From the NCBI GenBank assembly GCA_030429625.1, contig JAUIFA010000002.1:347134-411133 (forward strand): 64,000 bases of DNA, given 5' to 3'. Origin of the DNA: Alphaproteobacteria bacterium (GTDB lineage: Bacteria > Pseudomonadota > Alphaproteobacteria > Rickettsiales > UBA8987). The stretch's first letter is position 1; every line of letters starts with the position of its first letter. Both the position numbers and the translations under genes were made by a program. Under the pieces are notes generated by a model. It ran no database searches and was not told the origin of the DNA. It saw nothing but the letters and a program-made list of their open reading frames with translations. This document shows positions 1 to 8,628 of this stretch, piece by piece.

Positions 1-1013
1 AAGTTGAGATAAATGGTCATGAGAAGGTAGAAAATCTTGAGATTGAAACTGCCCCGCAGGATGTTGCTGAAGAAGTTGAGCTAGTTGAATTAACGGAAGA
101 AAGTTCGGATATTACAGTTGTAGAGGATGAGTCTGAAACGCTCGTGGACGAAGAAACCCCTATCGATCAATTGGTGGCAAATGAAGTTGAGAAAATTGAA
201 GAATCTGTTAAACAGGAAACAGATGAACAGCGTACGAAAGAATTTTTAGAAAATATTCCGGCTAACGGCATTCAAACAGCAAACCAAGTATTTGATCTAA
301 AAGAAGACATTTCTGTGGAACATGGTAAATTTAACAGCATCTTTTCAAAACATGATAATGAAGAAGAGGATCCTAATCTAAGAAAAAGTGTTCAGTTGAA
401 AATAGAGGTCAAAGAAGAGGGGGATGGCGTTTATAAACAGTTGGTGAAGGCGTATAATGCTCTGGTTCGTGGCAATTACGATGATGCTATTCTTAATTAT
501 GAGAAGGTGCTTGAAACCGATGTAAGCAATGAAGATGCAATGTTTGGTCTTGCGACGGTTTTGCATAAAAAAGGTGAGCTTGAAGCGGCAAGGACGTGGT
601 ACATGAATGTTCTTGATGTGAATCATAAAAACATGCAGGCTTTAAACAATTTGCTTGTTCTCATCAGCCAGATATCTCCGGCAGAGGCGCTGAAAGAACT
701 TAATAAATTGGAAAGAAGCAATCCTGAATATGCTGTGATTCCGGCACAAAAGGGATTTATTTATATGCAAGAAAAACGCTATAACGAAGCGGCAAGAGAA
801 TTAAAAAGAGCAACGCTTCTTGATCCGTCTAATTTAGATTATAGGTATAATTTTGCGTTGTTGGCAGAATATTTAGGCAGCTATGAGGTGGCCAATAAAA
901 TTTATAAGGTTATATTAAATGAAGGAATGAAGGGGCACAGAACCCCGGTGTCAAAAAATGAAATAATCAACCGCATGGAAGATATTGCAAGTAAGATTGT
1001 TTCTAGCAATTAA
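1..1013 (+). CDS. TPR protein, 5' end outside the window (MshN-like candidate)
   Basis: The reading frame is open to the left edge of the window: codons from base 3 onward run without a stop into the part that begins at a GTG at 144, so the gene is 5'-truncated and the GTG is not its true start. The visible N-terminal part is very rich in Glu, Asp and Val and is probably disordered. From about base 430 on there are tetratricopeptide-like helical pairs (for example around AYNALVRGNYDDAILNYEKV and the stretch ending in ATLLDPSNLDYRYNFALLAE). TPR proteins act as scaffolds. It ends 15 bases before pilT, which suggests one transcript. In MSHA pilus operons the TPR protein is MshN; that match is inferred from context and TPR content only. 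Confidence 0.75.
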   Translation, partial: VEINGHEKVENLEIETAPQDVAEEVELVELTEESSDITVVEDESETLVDEETPIDQLVANEVEKIEESVKQETDEQRTKEFLENIPANGIQTANQVFDLKEDISVEHGKFNSIFSKHDNEEEDPNLRKSVQLKIEVKEEGDGVYKQLVKAYNALVRGNYDDAILNYEKVLETDVSNEDAMFGLATVLHKKGELEAARTWYMNVLDVNHKNMQALNNLLVLISQISPAEALKELNKLERSNPEYAVIPAQKGFIYMQEKRYNEAARELKRATLLDPSNLDYRYNFALLAEYLGSYEVANKIYKVILNEGMKGHRTPVSKNEIINRMEDIASKIVSSN

Positions 1014-1028
1014 TCTAAGAGTATTACT

Positions 1029-2159
1029 ATGGAAATTACTGAACTATTATTACACACAAAGAAGAACGGAGCATCGGATTTACATATTTCCCCTTTGTCC
1101 CCACCTTTGATGCGTATTAATGGTGACATTGTCCCGTTAAAGGTTGATCGCTTGACACCGGATGAAACAAAAGACCTACTTTATTCTATTATGACAGACA
1201 GCCAGAGGTCGCACTTTGAAAGAGACCTTGAGTTAGACTTTGCGGTTCAGTTTGGAGAAGACCTGCGTTTTCGTGTTAATGGTTTTTATACTCATCGAGG
1301 AATTTCTGCCGCATTTCGTAGTATTCCAACAAAAATATTAACGCTGGAAGAATTAGGAACACCGGACGTTTGTCGACGTGTTGCGTCACTACATAAAGGG
1401 TTGATTCTCGTTACTGGGCCAACCGGCTCAGGTAAGTCAACTACGCTTGCGGCAATGATTGACTATATTAATGCAAATTATCCCCGTCATATTCTGACCA
1501 TTGAGGATCCGATCGAATTTGTGCATGAGAATAAAAGAGGCTTGGTTAACCACCGTGAGTTGGGAGTCAGCACCTTATCATTTTCCAATGCGTTGCGCAG
1601 TGCGCTGCGTGAAGATCCGGATGTAATTCTGGTTGGTGAGTTACGGGACACAGAAACCATTGAGCTAGCACTTTCTGCAGCAGAAACCGGTCACCTTGTT
1701 TTGGGTACATTGCACACTAACAGCGCTGCCAAAACCATTGACCGTATTATCGATGCCTTTCCGGCGAGTGATAAATCATTGATTATGTCGATGCTTTCAA
1801 CCTCTTTGCAATGCGTTATTGCACAGACGTTGATTAAAACGAAGGATGGTAAAGGGCGGGTGGCGGCCATGGAGGTATTGCTTGGTACTCCGGCGATTCG
1901 TAACCTGATACGTGAGGGAAAAATGCCTCAGATATATTCCTTGATGCAGGTAGGTTCAAAAGTAGGCATGAGAACCATGAAAGACAGCATATATGCTTTG
2001 TTAGATAAGGGATTAATATCACCAGAAGACGCACAATCTGTTCTTAGCGATAGCAGTAACGATATGTCTGGAGGAGAGGCTCCGGCAATGGGTGCGGCAA
2101 AGCAGGATGTAAGCAATCCTATCAGTAAAGGAAACCAGCCGGTTGATATGGGGTTCTAA
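1029..2159 (+). CDS. pilT: PilT-type pilus retraction ATPase
   Basis: A 376-residue secretion ATPase of the PilT family, which powers pilus disassembly at the cytoplasmic face of the inner membrane. Visible motifs: N-terminal GASDLHIS of the PAS-like domain (14-21), Walker A GPTGSGKS (130-137), Asp box TIEDPIEF (157-164), Walker B VILVGELRD (199-207) and His box TGHLVLGTLHT (220-230). The last 35 or so residues are a low-complexity Ser/Gly/Ala tail absent from typical 345-residue PilT. It lies between the TPR gene and a pilU-like gene in a tight rightward group. It is one of three PilT-like ATPases in the window. Confidence 0.93.
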   Translation: MEITELLLHTKKNGASDLHISPLSPPLMRINGDIVPLKVDRLTPDETKDLLYSIMTDSQRSHFERDLELDFAVQFGEDLRFRVNGFYTHRGISAAFRSIPTKILTLEELGTPDVCRRVASLHKGLILVTGPTGSGKSTTLAAMIDYINANYPRHILTIEDPIEFVHENKRGLVNHRELGVSTLSFSNALRSALREDPDVILVGELRDTETIELALSAAETGHLVLGTLHTNSAAKTIDRIIDAFPASDKSLIMSMLSTSLQCVIAQTLIKTKDGKGRVAAMEVLLGTPAIRNLIREGKMPQIYSLMQVGSKVGMRTMKDSIYALLDKGLISPEDAQSVLSDSSNDMSGGEAPAMGAAKQDVSNPISKGNQPVDMGF

Positions 2160-2162
2160 CAA

Positions 2163-3299
2163 TTGTCAGAAAAATTAATAGACAAATATCTACGTTTGAT
2201 GGTGGAAAAGGGAGCTTCAGATCTCTTTATAACCTCAGGATGTCCACCAAGTTTTAGGGTGGAAGGTGAAATTTATGCACTGGATGTGCCGCCGGTAGTC
2301 GAAGAAGACATACAAGTATTGGTAGAAGATCTTTTGGATGAAGACCAACTTGATGATCTTGAAACGACTTTAGAACTCAATGTGGCCATTGCCCTTGAAT
2401 CTGGCGAACGTTTCAGAGCTAACATATTTTATCAAAGACACAGTTTGGGTATTGTGGTACGCTTTGTTAAATCACAAATTCCAACCATGCAAGAGTTGCA
2501 TTTACCAGAATCACATACGGAATATATTATGCAGAAGAGGGGACTGCTTCTGATGGTGGGGGCAACAGGTTCGGGTAAGTCTACCTCACTGGCCTCAATG
2601 TTGGATTATCGTAATCGGAACGGAAGCGGGCATATCATTACAATTGAGGATCCAATTGAGTTTTTCCATGATCACCGTGGTTGCATTATTACTCAGCGTG
2701 AGGTTGGTATTGACACATATTCTTACGGAATGGCACTCAAAAGTGCGTTGCGCCAAAGCCCTGATGTTGTTTTAATTGGTGAGATTCGTGATCGTGAAAC
2801 ACTTGAGCATGCAATATTGTTCTGTGAAACCGGTCATCTGGTGATTGCTACTCTACATGCTAGCAATTCTAATCAGGCGATTGAACGTATGGTTAATTTG
2901 TTTCCTGAAGATATGCAAAGACAAATTTTGTTAACATTGTCTCAGAATTTGAATGTGATAATTTCTCAGCGTTTGGTGGCTCGGAAAGATGAAGATACCA
3001 GAGTATGTGCTTATGAAGTGATGTTAAATCAAGGGCTTGTAACGAATTTAATTGAAGAAGGTGACTTTAAAAAGATTAAAGAGGTGATGGAGAAAAACCG
3101 TGATCATGGCATGATTACTTTCGATCAATGTTTGCACGAATTATATACCGAAGGCACCATAAGCTCTAAAACAGCATTGCAAGAGGCAGACAACCCAACC
3201 AATTTACGTCTACAAATTAATCAGGATGCTATTTTTACAAACGTGTCTTCGGTCGGTAGCAATGTGGTTAAACCACAAGAAGAAAATGATGGTTTTTAA
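2163..3299 (+). CDS. pilU: PilU-type pilus retraction ATPase
   Basis: A 378-residue PilT/PilU-family ATPase. Motifs: GASDLFIT near residue 17, Walker A GATGSGKST (133-141), Asp box IEDPIEFFHD (161-170), Walker B VVLIGEIRD (202-210) and His box TGHLVIATLHA (223-233). The sequence NQAIERMVNLFPED and the QNLNVIISQRLV stretch are typical of PilU rather than PilT. The start is a TTG three bases after the pilT stop; the next Met at residue 13 would cut off the conserved KYLRLMVEKGASDLF start, so TTG is preferred. PilU normally works with PilT to give high-force retraction. It converges on the leftward pilus operon, with only 15 bases between the stops. Confidence 0.9.
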   Translation: MSEKLIDKYLRLMVEKGASDLFITSGCPPSFRVEGEIYALDVPPVVEEDIQVLVEDLLDEDQLDDLETTLELNVAIALESGERFRANIFYQRHSLGIVVRFVKSQIPTMQELHLPESHTEYIMQKRGLLLMVGATGSGKSTSLASMLDYRNRNGSGHIITIEDPIEFFHDHRGCIITQREVGIDTYSYGMALKSALRQSPDVVLIGEIRDRETLEHAILFCETGHLVIATLHASNSNQAIERMVNLFPEDMQRQILLTLSQNLNVIISQRLVARKDEDTRVCAYEVMLNQGLVTNLIEEGDFKKIKEVMEKNRDHGMITFDQCLHELYTEGTISSKTALQEADNPTNLRLQINQDAIFTNVSSVGSNVVKPQEENDGF

Positions 3300-3314
3300 C
3301 CAATTGATTTTTTC

Positions 3315-4061
3315 TTAGGCGGCTTTATTTTCTTTACCTTCACCAATAGCTTTCAAGAAAGATCTTTCAAGGCTTTTATCCTTGTATTTTTCTTTAAAAT
3401 CACCGGGAGTCCCCACAAAAATCATTTTAGTATCATGCAAAATGGCAATCCGATTGCAGATTTCATCAATGTCAGAAAGTATGTGTGAGCTAAAGAATAT
3501 TGTGTTTTTATCGCTGCTATATTCGGTCAAACTGTCCTTTAGCTGAATACGTGCCCTAGGATCTAATCCACTCATAGGCTCATCTAGCATCAGCAAAGGG
3601 GAATGGGACAACAAGGCAGAAAGAAGACCAAGCTTCTGTGTCATTCCTTTAGAATATTTTGTAATTTTTAAATCCAGCGCATCAGGATCAAGATGGAGCA
3701 TTTTTGCACCTTCTCTACCTTCATTATGGTTATATTTTTTACTATAATAGGACAGGGTTAGTTCTAGAAATTCTCTTCCTTTTAGATAAGCTGAGGGCTG
3801 AAATTTTTCTGGCAGAAAGGAAAGGTTCTTGCGTGCTTCGGGAGAGTGAACATCTTGTCCAAACATATTCACATTACCACTGTCTTGCTTTAGCAACCCA
3901 AGCATTATTTTAATCATGGTGGTTTTTCCTGCACCATTGAGACCAATCAAACCAAACACATCTCCTTCATTTATTTTCAGAGAAATGTCATCCAACACTC
4001 TTTTTTTCTTAAAAGACTTATTAATCTTATCAAATAATAGAGGTGTTTTATTATCTAGCAT
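3315..4061 (-). CDS. ABC transporter ATP-binding protein, no permease nearby
   Basis: A 248-residue ABC ATPase of the ABC-2/drug-exporter type. Motifs: Walker A GLNGAGKTT (40-48), Q-loop region FLPEKFQPSAYL, signature YSKGMTQ (136-142), Walker B LLMLDEPMSGLDP (156-168), and H-loop FFSSHILSD. Such ATPases energise a membrane permease, but no permease gene is adjacent: the gene is the last of the leftward pilus operon, 27 bases after the MshK-like gene. It may pair with a permease encoded elsewhere. Its substrate cannot be told from sequence. Confidence 0.88.
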   Translation of the reverse strand: MLDNKTPLLFDKINKSFKKKRVLDDISLKINEGDVFGLIGLNGAGKTTMIKIMLGLLKQDSGNVNMFGQDVHSPEARKNLSFLPEKFQPSAYLKGREFLELTLSYYSKKYNHNEGREGAKMLHLDPDALDLKITKYSKGMTQKLGLLSALLSHSPLLMLDEPMSGLDPRARIQLKDSLTEYSSDKNTIFFSSHILSDIDEICNRIAILHDTKMIFVGTPGDFKEKYKDKSLERSFLKAIGEGKENKAA

Positions 4062-4088
4062 CTATGAAACCCATATATGAATTAAAAA

Positions 4089-5132
4089 CTAAAAAGCAAA
4101 ATCTACAATTTCTTCAGTCACATTATCTATAATACTTTCTTCATCTTTAGGCATGTTTTCTTCGACAATAGGTGAAGTGGTTGGCTTTCCTTCAATAAAG
4201 GAAAGAGACTTAGTGTCAAACCTCTGATTTATTTTTAAAGTAATTTTAAAAATTCCGTTATAACTATCAACAACAATATCGCCATCGGTTGATTTTAAAT
4301 CCCATTCATATGCGCCAGAGGAGAATGCTTTCCTGCGTGATTTTTCCAATGCAATTCTTACCGCTGATGTCATGTCTTTTAGAGGAGTGGCACTTTTCAA
4401 AGACTGAAGTAGGGATTGACGGTCAGACTCATTGTACGGAACAAAATTATCAAAATTTGGTACAGATGTGATATCAAAGTTGAAGTTCTGGCCAATCAAA
4501 CTAACGGATGTTTCAGTAACATCCAATAAATAAATATCGCGAGGTATGTCTTTTTTACGGATACGTTGATTGTTGAGCCAAATCGTCCAACTCGAAGGGT
4601 TAAAATATAAAACAGAGTTCAAATAGAAATACTCATTGGATGGGCTTTCAACAAAACCGCTTTCTGCCCCATCTTTGCCCAATTCTCCGTTGGTAAGATT
4701 AACTCCTGAAATATCTCCATCTTCAAAAATCAACTCCCCTCCATCAATGGGTTTGATATATTTCTGGGGATTCTTCGCTCTTTTTTCGTACCATTGTATT
4801 AGCGCTTCATAAAGAGATTTTGTTTGCTCTGCGTTAAAAAATACTGAGCTATCCCATTTTAAATTACCGTATCGTTCTTTTATTTCTTCCGCTTCTATCT
4901 CTTCTGGCGTAAGCATATTGTCTTTGGTTTTCTCATTATCTGCACTGCTTTGGTTGTCTTCCTCAATAAGTGCTAAAATATCTTCATCATTGATAGATTC
5001 TTCAATTATTTCTTCACCAGGTTTTTCAGAAATCAACCCTTTGGCAAAGGAATGTGGTGCCAAAACAATACTGAATGATGCTATGAGAATGGCCGCAAGA
5101 AATAACCTAGAAAGGAGGAATAAACGGGGCAT
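4089..5132 (-). CDS. Secreted MshK/PilP/GspB-like pilus assembly protein (candidate)
   Basis: A protein of about 347 residues. The reading frame extends back to 5207, but the ATG at 5132 has AAAGGAG eight bases upstream and directly begins a signal peptide (MPRLFLLSRLFLAAILIASF, cleavage probably after SFA), so this start is chosen; it overlaps the upstream gene by 26 bases. An acidic Glu/Asp-rich region follows. The middle contains VLYFNPSSWTIWLNNQRI and IYLLDVTETSVSLIG, a pattern like the short periplasmic beta domain of GspB, MshK and PilP (a statement about what the product does and how it reads to me, not a search result). Position after PilB, PilC, PilMN and PilO-like genes supports a pilus assembly role. 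Confidence 0.6.
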   Translation of the reverse strand: MPRLFLLSRLFLAAILIASFSIVLAPHSFAKGLISEKPGEEIIEESINDEDILALIEEDNQSSADNEKTKDNMLTPEEIEAEEIKERYGNLKWDSSVFFNAEQTKSLYEALIQWYEKRAKNPQKYIKPIDGGELIFEDGDISGVNLTNGELGKDGAESGFVESPSNEYFYLNSVLYFNPSSWTIWLNNQRIRKKDIPRDIYLLDVTETSVSLIGQNFNFDITSVPNFDNFVPYNESDRQSLLQSLKSATPLKDMTSAVRIALEKSRRKAFSSGAYEWDLKSTDGDIVVDSYNGIFKITLKINQRFDTKSLSFIEGKPTTSPIVEENMPKDEESIIDNVTEEIVDFAF

Positions 5133-5811
5133 TATTACCACTCCTTTGATTTGTTTTTTGTTCTTCAACTTCTTTATTTTTGACAGTGGACCACAGTAAA
5201 ACCGCATCTACATCGACCAAAGAAAGATTTATATTGCCAGAGCGAATTTCAGAAACTGCTTCCGGAGAAAAATCACGTGATTTTTCCATCGTCATGGACT
5301 GAATAATCATATATCCTGGAACCTGATTTATTATATCATCAATAATTGCATAGGCAATTTCATCCGTCAGTACTGAAAATGAGATATTGACCTTATTCTC
5401 AAAAACCTGACTGAACTCTAGCTCATAATCTTCTTCATTAAGCATTGGATTATCTGCAAGCGCGCTACTAAAATTAATCACATTATAGTGTTCTTTTATT
5501 CGATCGACAATTGGGGACAATGTCCGAATTCTTTGGGTGGAGGTGTCAAATCCACTGTCAGTAGGTTTTTGCCGATCTTCAATATCTTGGTATAGGCTAT
5601 AAGCAGTTGTCAGAGTTTTGTAGTCTTTTGTGGTGGTGGTAATATTTTGCTCAATGGTTGTTATCTCTGAATCCAACTTCTTTGACTCGTCTTCCAAGCT
5701 AGAAAGATAAGAATATGAGGCAAAAGTGATGATGCCAACCACAAGAAGGGATGCACCGCAAATAGACGCTCTGCGGATAAGATTTGATCGAAGTTTTTGT
5801 ATCTTAATCAT
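5107..5811 (-). CDS. PilO/MshJ-like inner-membrane pilus alignment protein
   Basis: A 234-residue protein with a short cytoplasmic N-terminus, one membrane helix (about residues 15-37, ICGASLLVVGIITFASYSYL) and a coiled coil (about 40-75), then a periplasmic domain. This is the architecture of PilO, MshJ and GspM, which link the inner-membrane platform to the secretin. Sequence conservation in that family is low, so the call rests on topology and on its place directly after the PilM-PilN fusion (7-base gap) and before the MshK-like gene. Confidence 0.65.
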   Translation of the reverse strand: MIKIQKLRSNLIRRASICGASLLVVGIITFASYSYLSSLEDESKKLDSEITTIEQNITTTTKDYKTLTTAYSLYQDIEDRQKPTDSGFDTSTQRIRTLSPIVDRIKEHYNVINFSSALADNPMLNEEDYELEFSQVFENKVNISFSVLTDEIAYAIIDDIINQVPGYMIIQSMTMEKSRDFSPEAVSEIRSGNINLSLVDVDAVLLWSTVKNKEVEEQKTNQRSGNNAPFIPPF

Positions 5812-5818
5812 TTCTTAA

Positions 5819-7405
5819 TTATCTCCTTCTGCCCCGACTCTTTTTTGCCCTTCCCCTCTTGTTTGTTTCTTCAACAATAGGTCCTTCAATTTTTAAAGGT
5901 AGTTCAAAATTAAGATTGGTTGCTTTTTCATCAGGAATGTTAACAATTTCTGTATTTTCAGAAGGTCGGTCGCTAAAGGTTACTTCATAACCTTTAAATA
6001 AAGTTTTGAAATATTTTTCAAGATCAATAAAGGTTTCAATCAAAGAAGCGGCAATGTTACTTTTTACTGTTCCATCCGTTGCCAGAACCATTGAAATATC
6101 CGCACTTATTTTGTCTGGATTGTCTTCACGTTTCTCAATTTTAGCATCAAAAGATTTTGTGGAGATATTATAACCTTCTGCTGAAGCATAGAGTTTAAAG
6201 AAGTCAAATATTTGATCTTTATCTTTATTAAAATCTTCATGCAATTTTGAAATTTCTTTAATCTGCTCAACGTTACCATCAAAATCCTCAAATAATTTCT
6301 TCGCATCATTTAATTTTTTCTGTGCACTTATTTTTCTGACTTCTTTGATATTAATGTCATCATTAACAGAAAGAAATTCCTTAACATTATATAAGGTATA
6401 CCCAACAAGACCAATACTGATGGCTGCAGTTGCGTAGACAACAGCAGACGACAAGTTCTCCAATGTGCTAACGGTGTTTGCGGTATCTGTAGAGAATTTT
6501 AGATGGTGTTTCTTGGTTACGGCAAAATGGGTTGCCATCAATACATCACCAAAGCGATCTTTTGCTTCCGCAGCACTTGGAATTCCTAGCCCTTCAGCTG
6601 CTTTTGCGGGGGTAATAATGACAGGAGGGTTGCTAGTATGTACATTAATATCTAAGGATTTTTTGACTTCATCGGCAACAATAATGTAAAGGTCAAGACC
6701 GCTTTTGTCTTCAAAGCCCAAACGACGGATATATTCAATGGTATTAAGAGTTTCCTGCTCAATATTTCCAGCAACAATATCGGGTGTTTGTCCACCAATA
6801 GGCTGGGCAATACGGGTGAATAATATTTTATTGTCTCTGTAAATAACCTGACGGAAGCCACCAATCCTATTATGTGAAATAAGGATTTGCCATGAAGAAG
6901 GGTTGGGTGTTAAATCCTTCATTGCTACCTTTAAATCTTCCATAAAGCTCATCGACTCTACGGGAAGAAGGAAAATGCCTTCAAATTTGTTAGGTAAGCC
7001 AACAATGGATTCAATCCAATCAGACAGAGGAGGAATGTTACGTACTGAAACAAACAGATATTTCCAGTCTCTTCTTAAGGTTTCTTCCCTACCAAGAAGA
7101 ATAGCAGACTTAAGATCAGAAGGGTCATATTCTTTTTCAAGCTTACGTTCTATAAGCTTCTTCACATTCATTTTACTTACAGGGGGCAATGTATGCTGGG
7201 TATAAGCCTGATCCACTACATCCACATAAATAGCAATAGGAGCCTCAGGCGCAGAAGCAATAAGAGAAACAAAGTCCGTTGCAGTGGGGCTGGCAACAAA
7301 CAAACGATTGGTCATCACACCATTGTCAACCAATGTAAGAATTGCACCCTCATCGCCAATGGACAAGACAAGCTTCTTACCTTTAACTTTTCTTACTTTT
7401 GCCAT
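5819..7405 (-). CDS. PilM-PilN fusion (GspL/MshI-like) pilus platform protein
   Basis: 528 residues. The first 300 or so form a cytoplasmic actin-like domain of the PilM/GspL/MshI type (start KLVLSIGDEGAILTLVDNG; TLPPVSKMNVKKLIERKLEKE matches the region where PilM/MshI binds). A single membrane helix follows (about 319-340), then a coiled coil and a periplasmic alpha/beta domain like PilN or the GspL C-terminus. The tail after residue 510 is very basic (RGRAKKSRGRRR). In Pseudomonas PilM and PilN are separate; a fused form is found in MSHA pili and type II secretion. It follows pilC by 15 bases. Confidence 0.75.
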   Translation of the reverse strand: MAKVRKVKGKKLVLSIGDEGAILTLVDNGVMTNRLFVASPTATDFVSLIASAPEAPIAIYVDVVDQAYTQHTLPPVSKMNVKKLIERKLEKEYDPSDLKSAILLGREETLRRDWKYLFVSVRNIPPLSDWIESIVGLPNKFEGIFLLPVESMSFMEDLKVAMKDLTPNPSSWQILISHNRIGGFRQVIYRDNKILFTRIAQPIGGQTPDIVAGNIEQETLNTIEYIRRLGFEDKSGLDLYIIVADEVKKSLDINVHTSNPPVIITPAKAAEGLGIPSAAEAKDRFGDVLMATHFAVTKKHHLKFSTDTANTVSTLENLSSAVVYATAAISIGLVGYTLYNVKEFLSVNDDINIKEVRKISAQKKLNDAKKLFEDFDGNVEQIKEISKLHEDFNKDKDQIFDFFKLYASAEGYNISTKSFDAKIEKREDNPDKISADISMVLATDGTVKSNIAASLIETFIDLEKYFKTLFKGYEVTFSDRPSENTEIVNIPDEKATNLNFELPLKIEGPIVEETNKRGRAKKSRGRRR

Positions 7406-7420
7406 TTATCCCACATATTC

Positions 7421-8620
7421 TTAAAAATCCATTTCTGCAAAACTTTGGTACAAGGGACCAAAGACCGCAGCAATTATCCAAAACATAATAATACCCATAA
7501 CAATGGTCATGGTTGGTTGTATGGTTTCAATCATTGCGCCAACCGAATCTTCAACCTCACGGTCATAGAAAAAGTTTACATTTTCTAGAGCTTCGGTCAT
7601 ATTACCACTATCTTCTCCAACTTTAAACATTCTTACCACCAAACCAGGAAAATTTCCAGTCGCAGCGATGGCTCTGGTAAGAGGGCTGCCGTCAGAAACA
7701 CTTCGTGCAATAAAATCAATGGCTTCTTGCATCACAGCGTTGCCCACAACACCTTTGGCTGTTTGTAAACATTCAAGAACGCCTATTCCACTACTGAACG
7801 TAATACAGAAGAAATGTGAAAAGCGTGCCAGATTGATTTTGTGGACTACGGCCCCAATAATAGGAATTTTGAGGATAATCTTATCCATTTTGTATTTCAT
7901 GGTATAGGACTTTCTGTATAAAATTCGAATGATAATGATACCAAAAATAGGTATTCCGAAGATGTAATACCAACTTTCAACAAAAGTATGGGATGTGTCA
8001 ATAAGAAGGGTAGTGTACCATGGCAGTTCAAAACCCTGCTCCTGTAGGAAGTCGGTTAGTTCTGGAACAACTTTCATCATCATCAAAGACACAACGCATG
8101 ACATAACAACAATCAGAATAATAGGTGAGGTCATAGCTTTCTTAATTTTCCGACGCAAATCAGCTGTCCATTTAAGATGATGTGCCAATTGACCAAAGGC
8201 TTCAGACATACGACCGGTTTCTTCACCCGCGGCGATCAGTCCAATAAAAACGTTATCAAACACGGAAGGTTGTCTTGCCATTGCCGCCGATAAAATTTCT
8301 CCCGCGCTGACACTTTCGTATAATTCCGTGATAACATTGCGGAAAGATTGTGATTCCACAGAATCACGTATATCGGCTAGAGAATCAAGCAGAGGTACAC
8401 CGGCTTTGTCAAGCTGCTCCATATGAATACAGAACATGATCAACTCTTTATTGGTCACCTTGCGACGGAAACTTGAAGAAGGCTTCTGCGCTCTATAATC
8501 AATAATAGTTAGTTGCTGAGCAGCCAGTCTATCTTCAAAATCAAGATCGTTTTTGGCAGTAATTTTTCCTCTAACGGTTTTTCCAGCAGGGGTTACGGCA
8601 GTATAACTATAAGCATGCAT
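7421..8620 (-). CDS. pilC: PilC/MshG-type inner-membrane platform protein
   Basis: 399 residues with two repeated T2SSF domains: FCIHMEQLDKAGVPLLDSL in the first, FFCITFSSGIGVLECLQTA in the second. Membrane segments lie at about 160-190, 210-235 and 365-390. The N-terminus YSYTAVTPAGKTVRGKI is the usual PilC/GspF start. It is the polytopic platform that the extension and retraction ATPases act on. It starts 8 bases after the pilB-like stop, so the two are almost certainly co-transcribed. Confidence 0.93.
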   Translation of the reverse strand: MHAYSYTAVTPAGKTVRGKITAKNDLDFEDRLAAQQLTIIDYRAQKPSSSFRRKVTNKELIMFCIHMEQLDKAGVPLLDSLADIRDSVESQSFRNVITELYESVSAGEILSAAMARQPSVFDNVFIGLIAAGEETGRMSEAFGQLAHHLKWTADLRRKIKKAMTSPIILIVVMSCVVSLMMMKVVPELTDFLQEQGFELPWYTTLLIDTSHTFVESWYYIFGIPIFGIIIIRILYRKSYTMKYKMDKIILKIPIIGAVVHKINLARFSHFFCITFSSGIGVLECLQTAKGVVGNAVMQEAIDFIARSVSDGSPLTRAIAATGNFPGLVVRMFKVGEDSGNMTEALENVNFFYDREVEDSVGAMIETIQPTMTIVMGIIMFWIIAAVFGPLYQSFAEMDF

Positions 8621-8628
8621 ATCGTAAT

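Noticed and set aside
7193..7588. Open frame of 131 codons opposite the pilM-pilC junction
   Set aside because: It crosses two well-supported genes on the other strand and has no family likeness or ribosome site.
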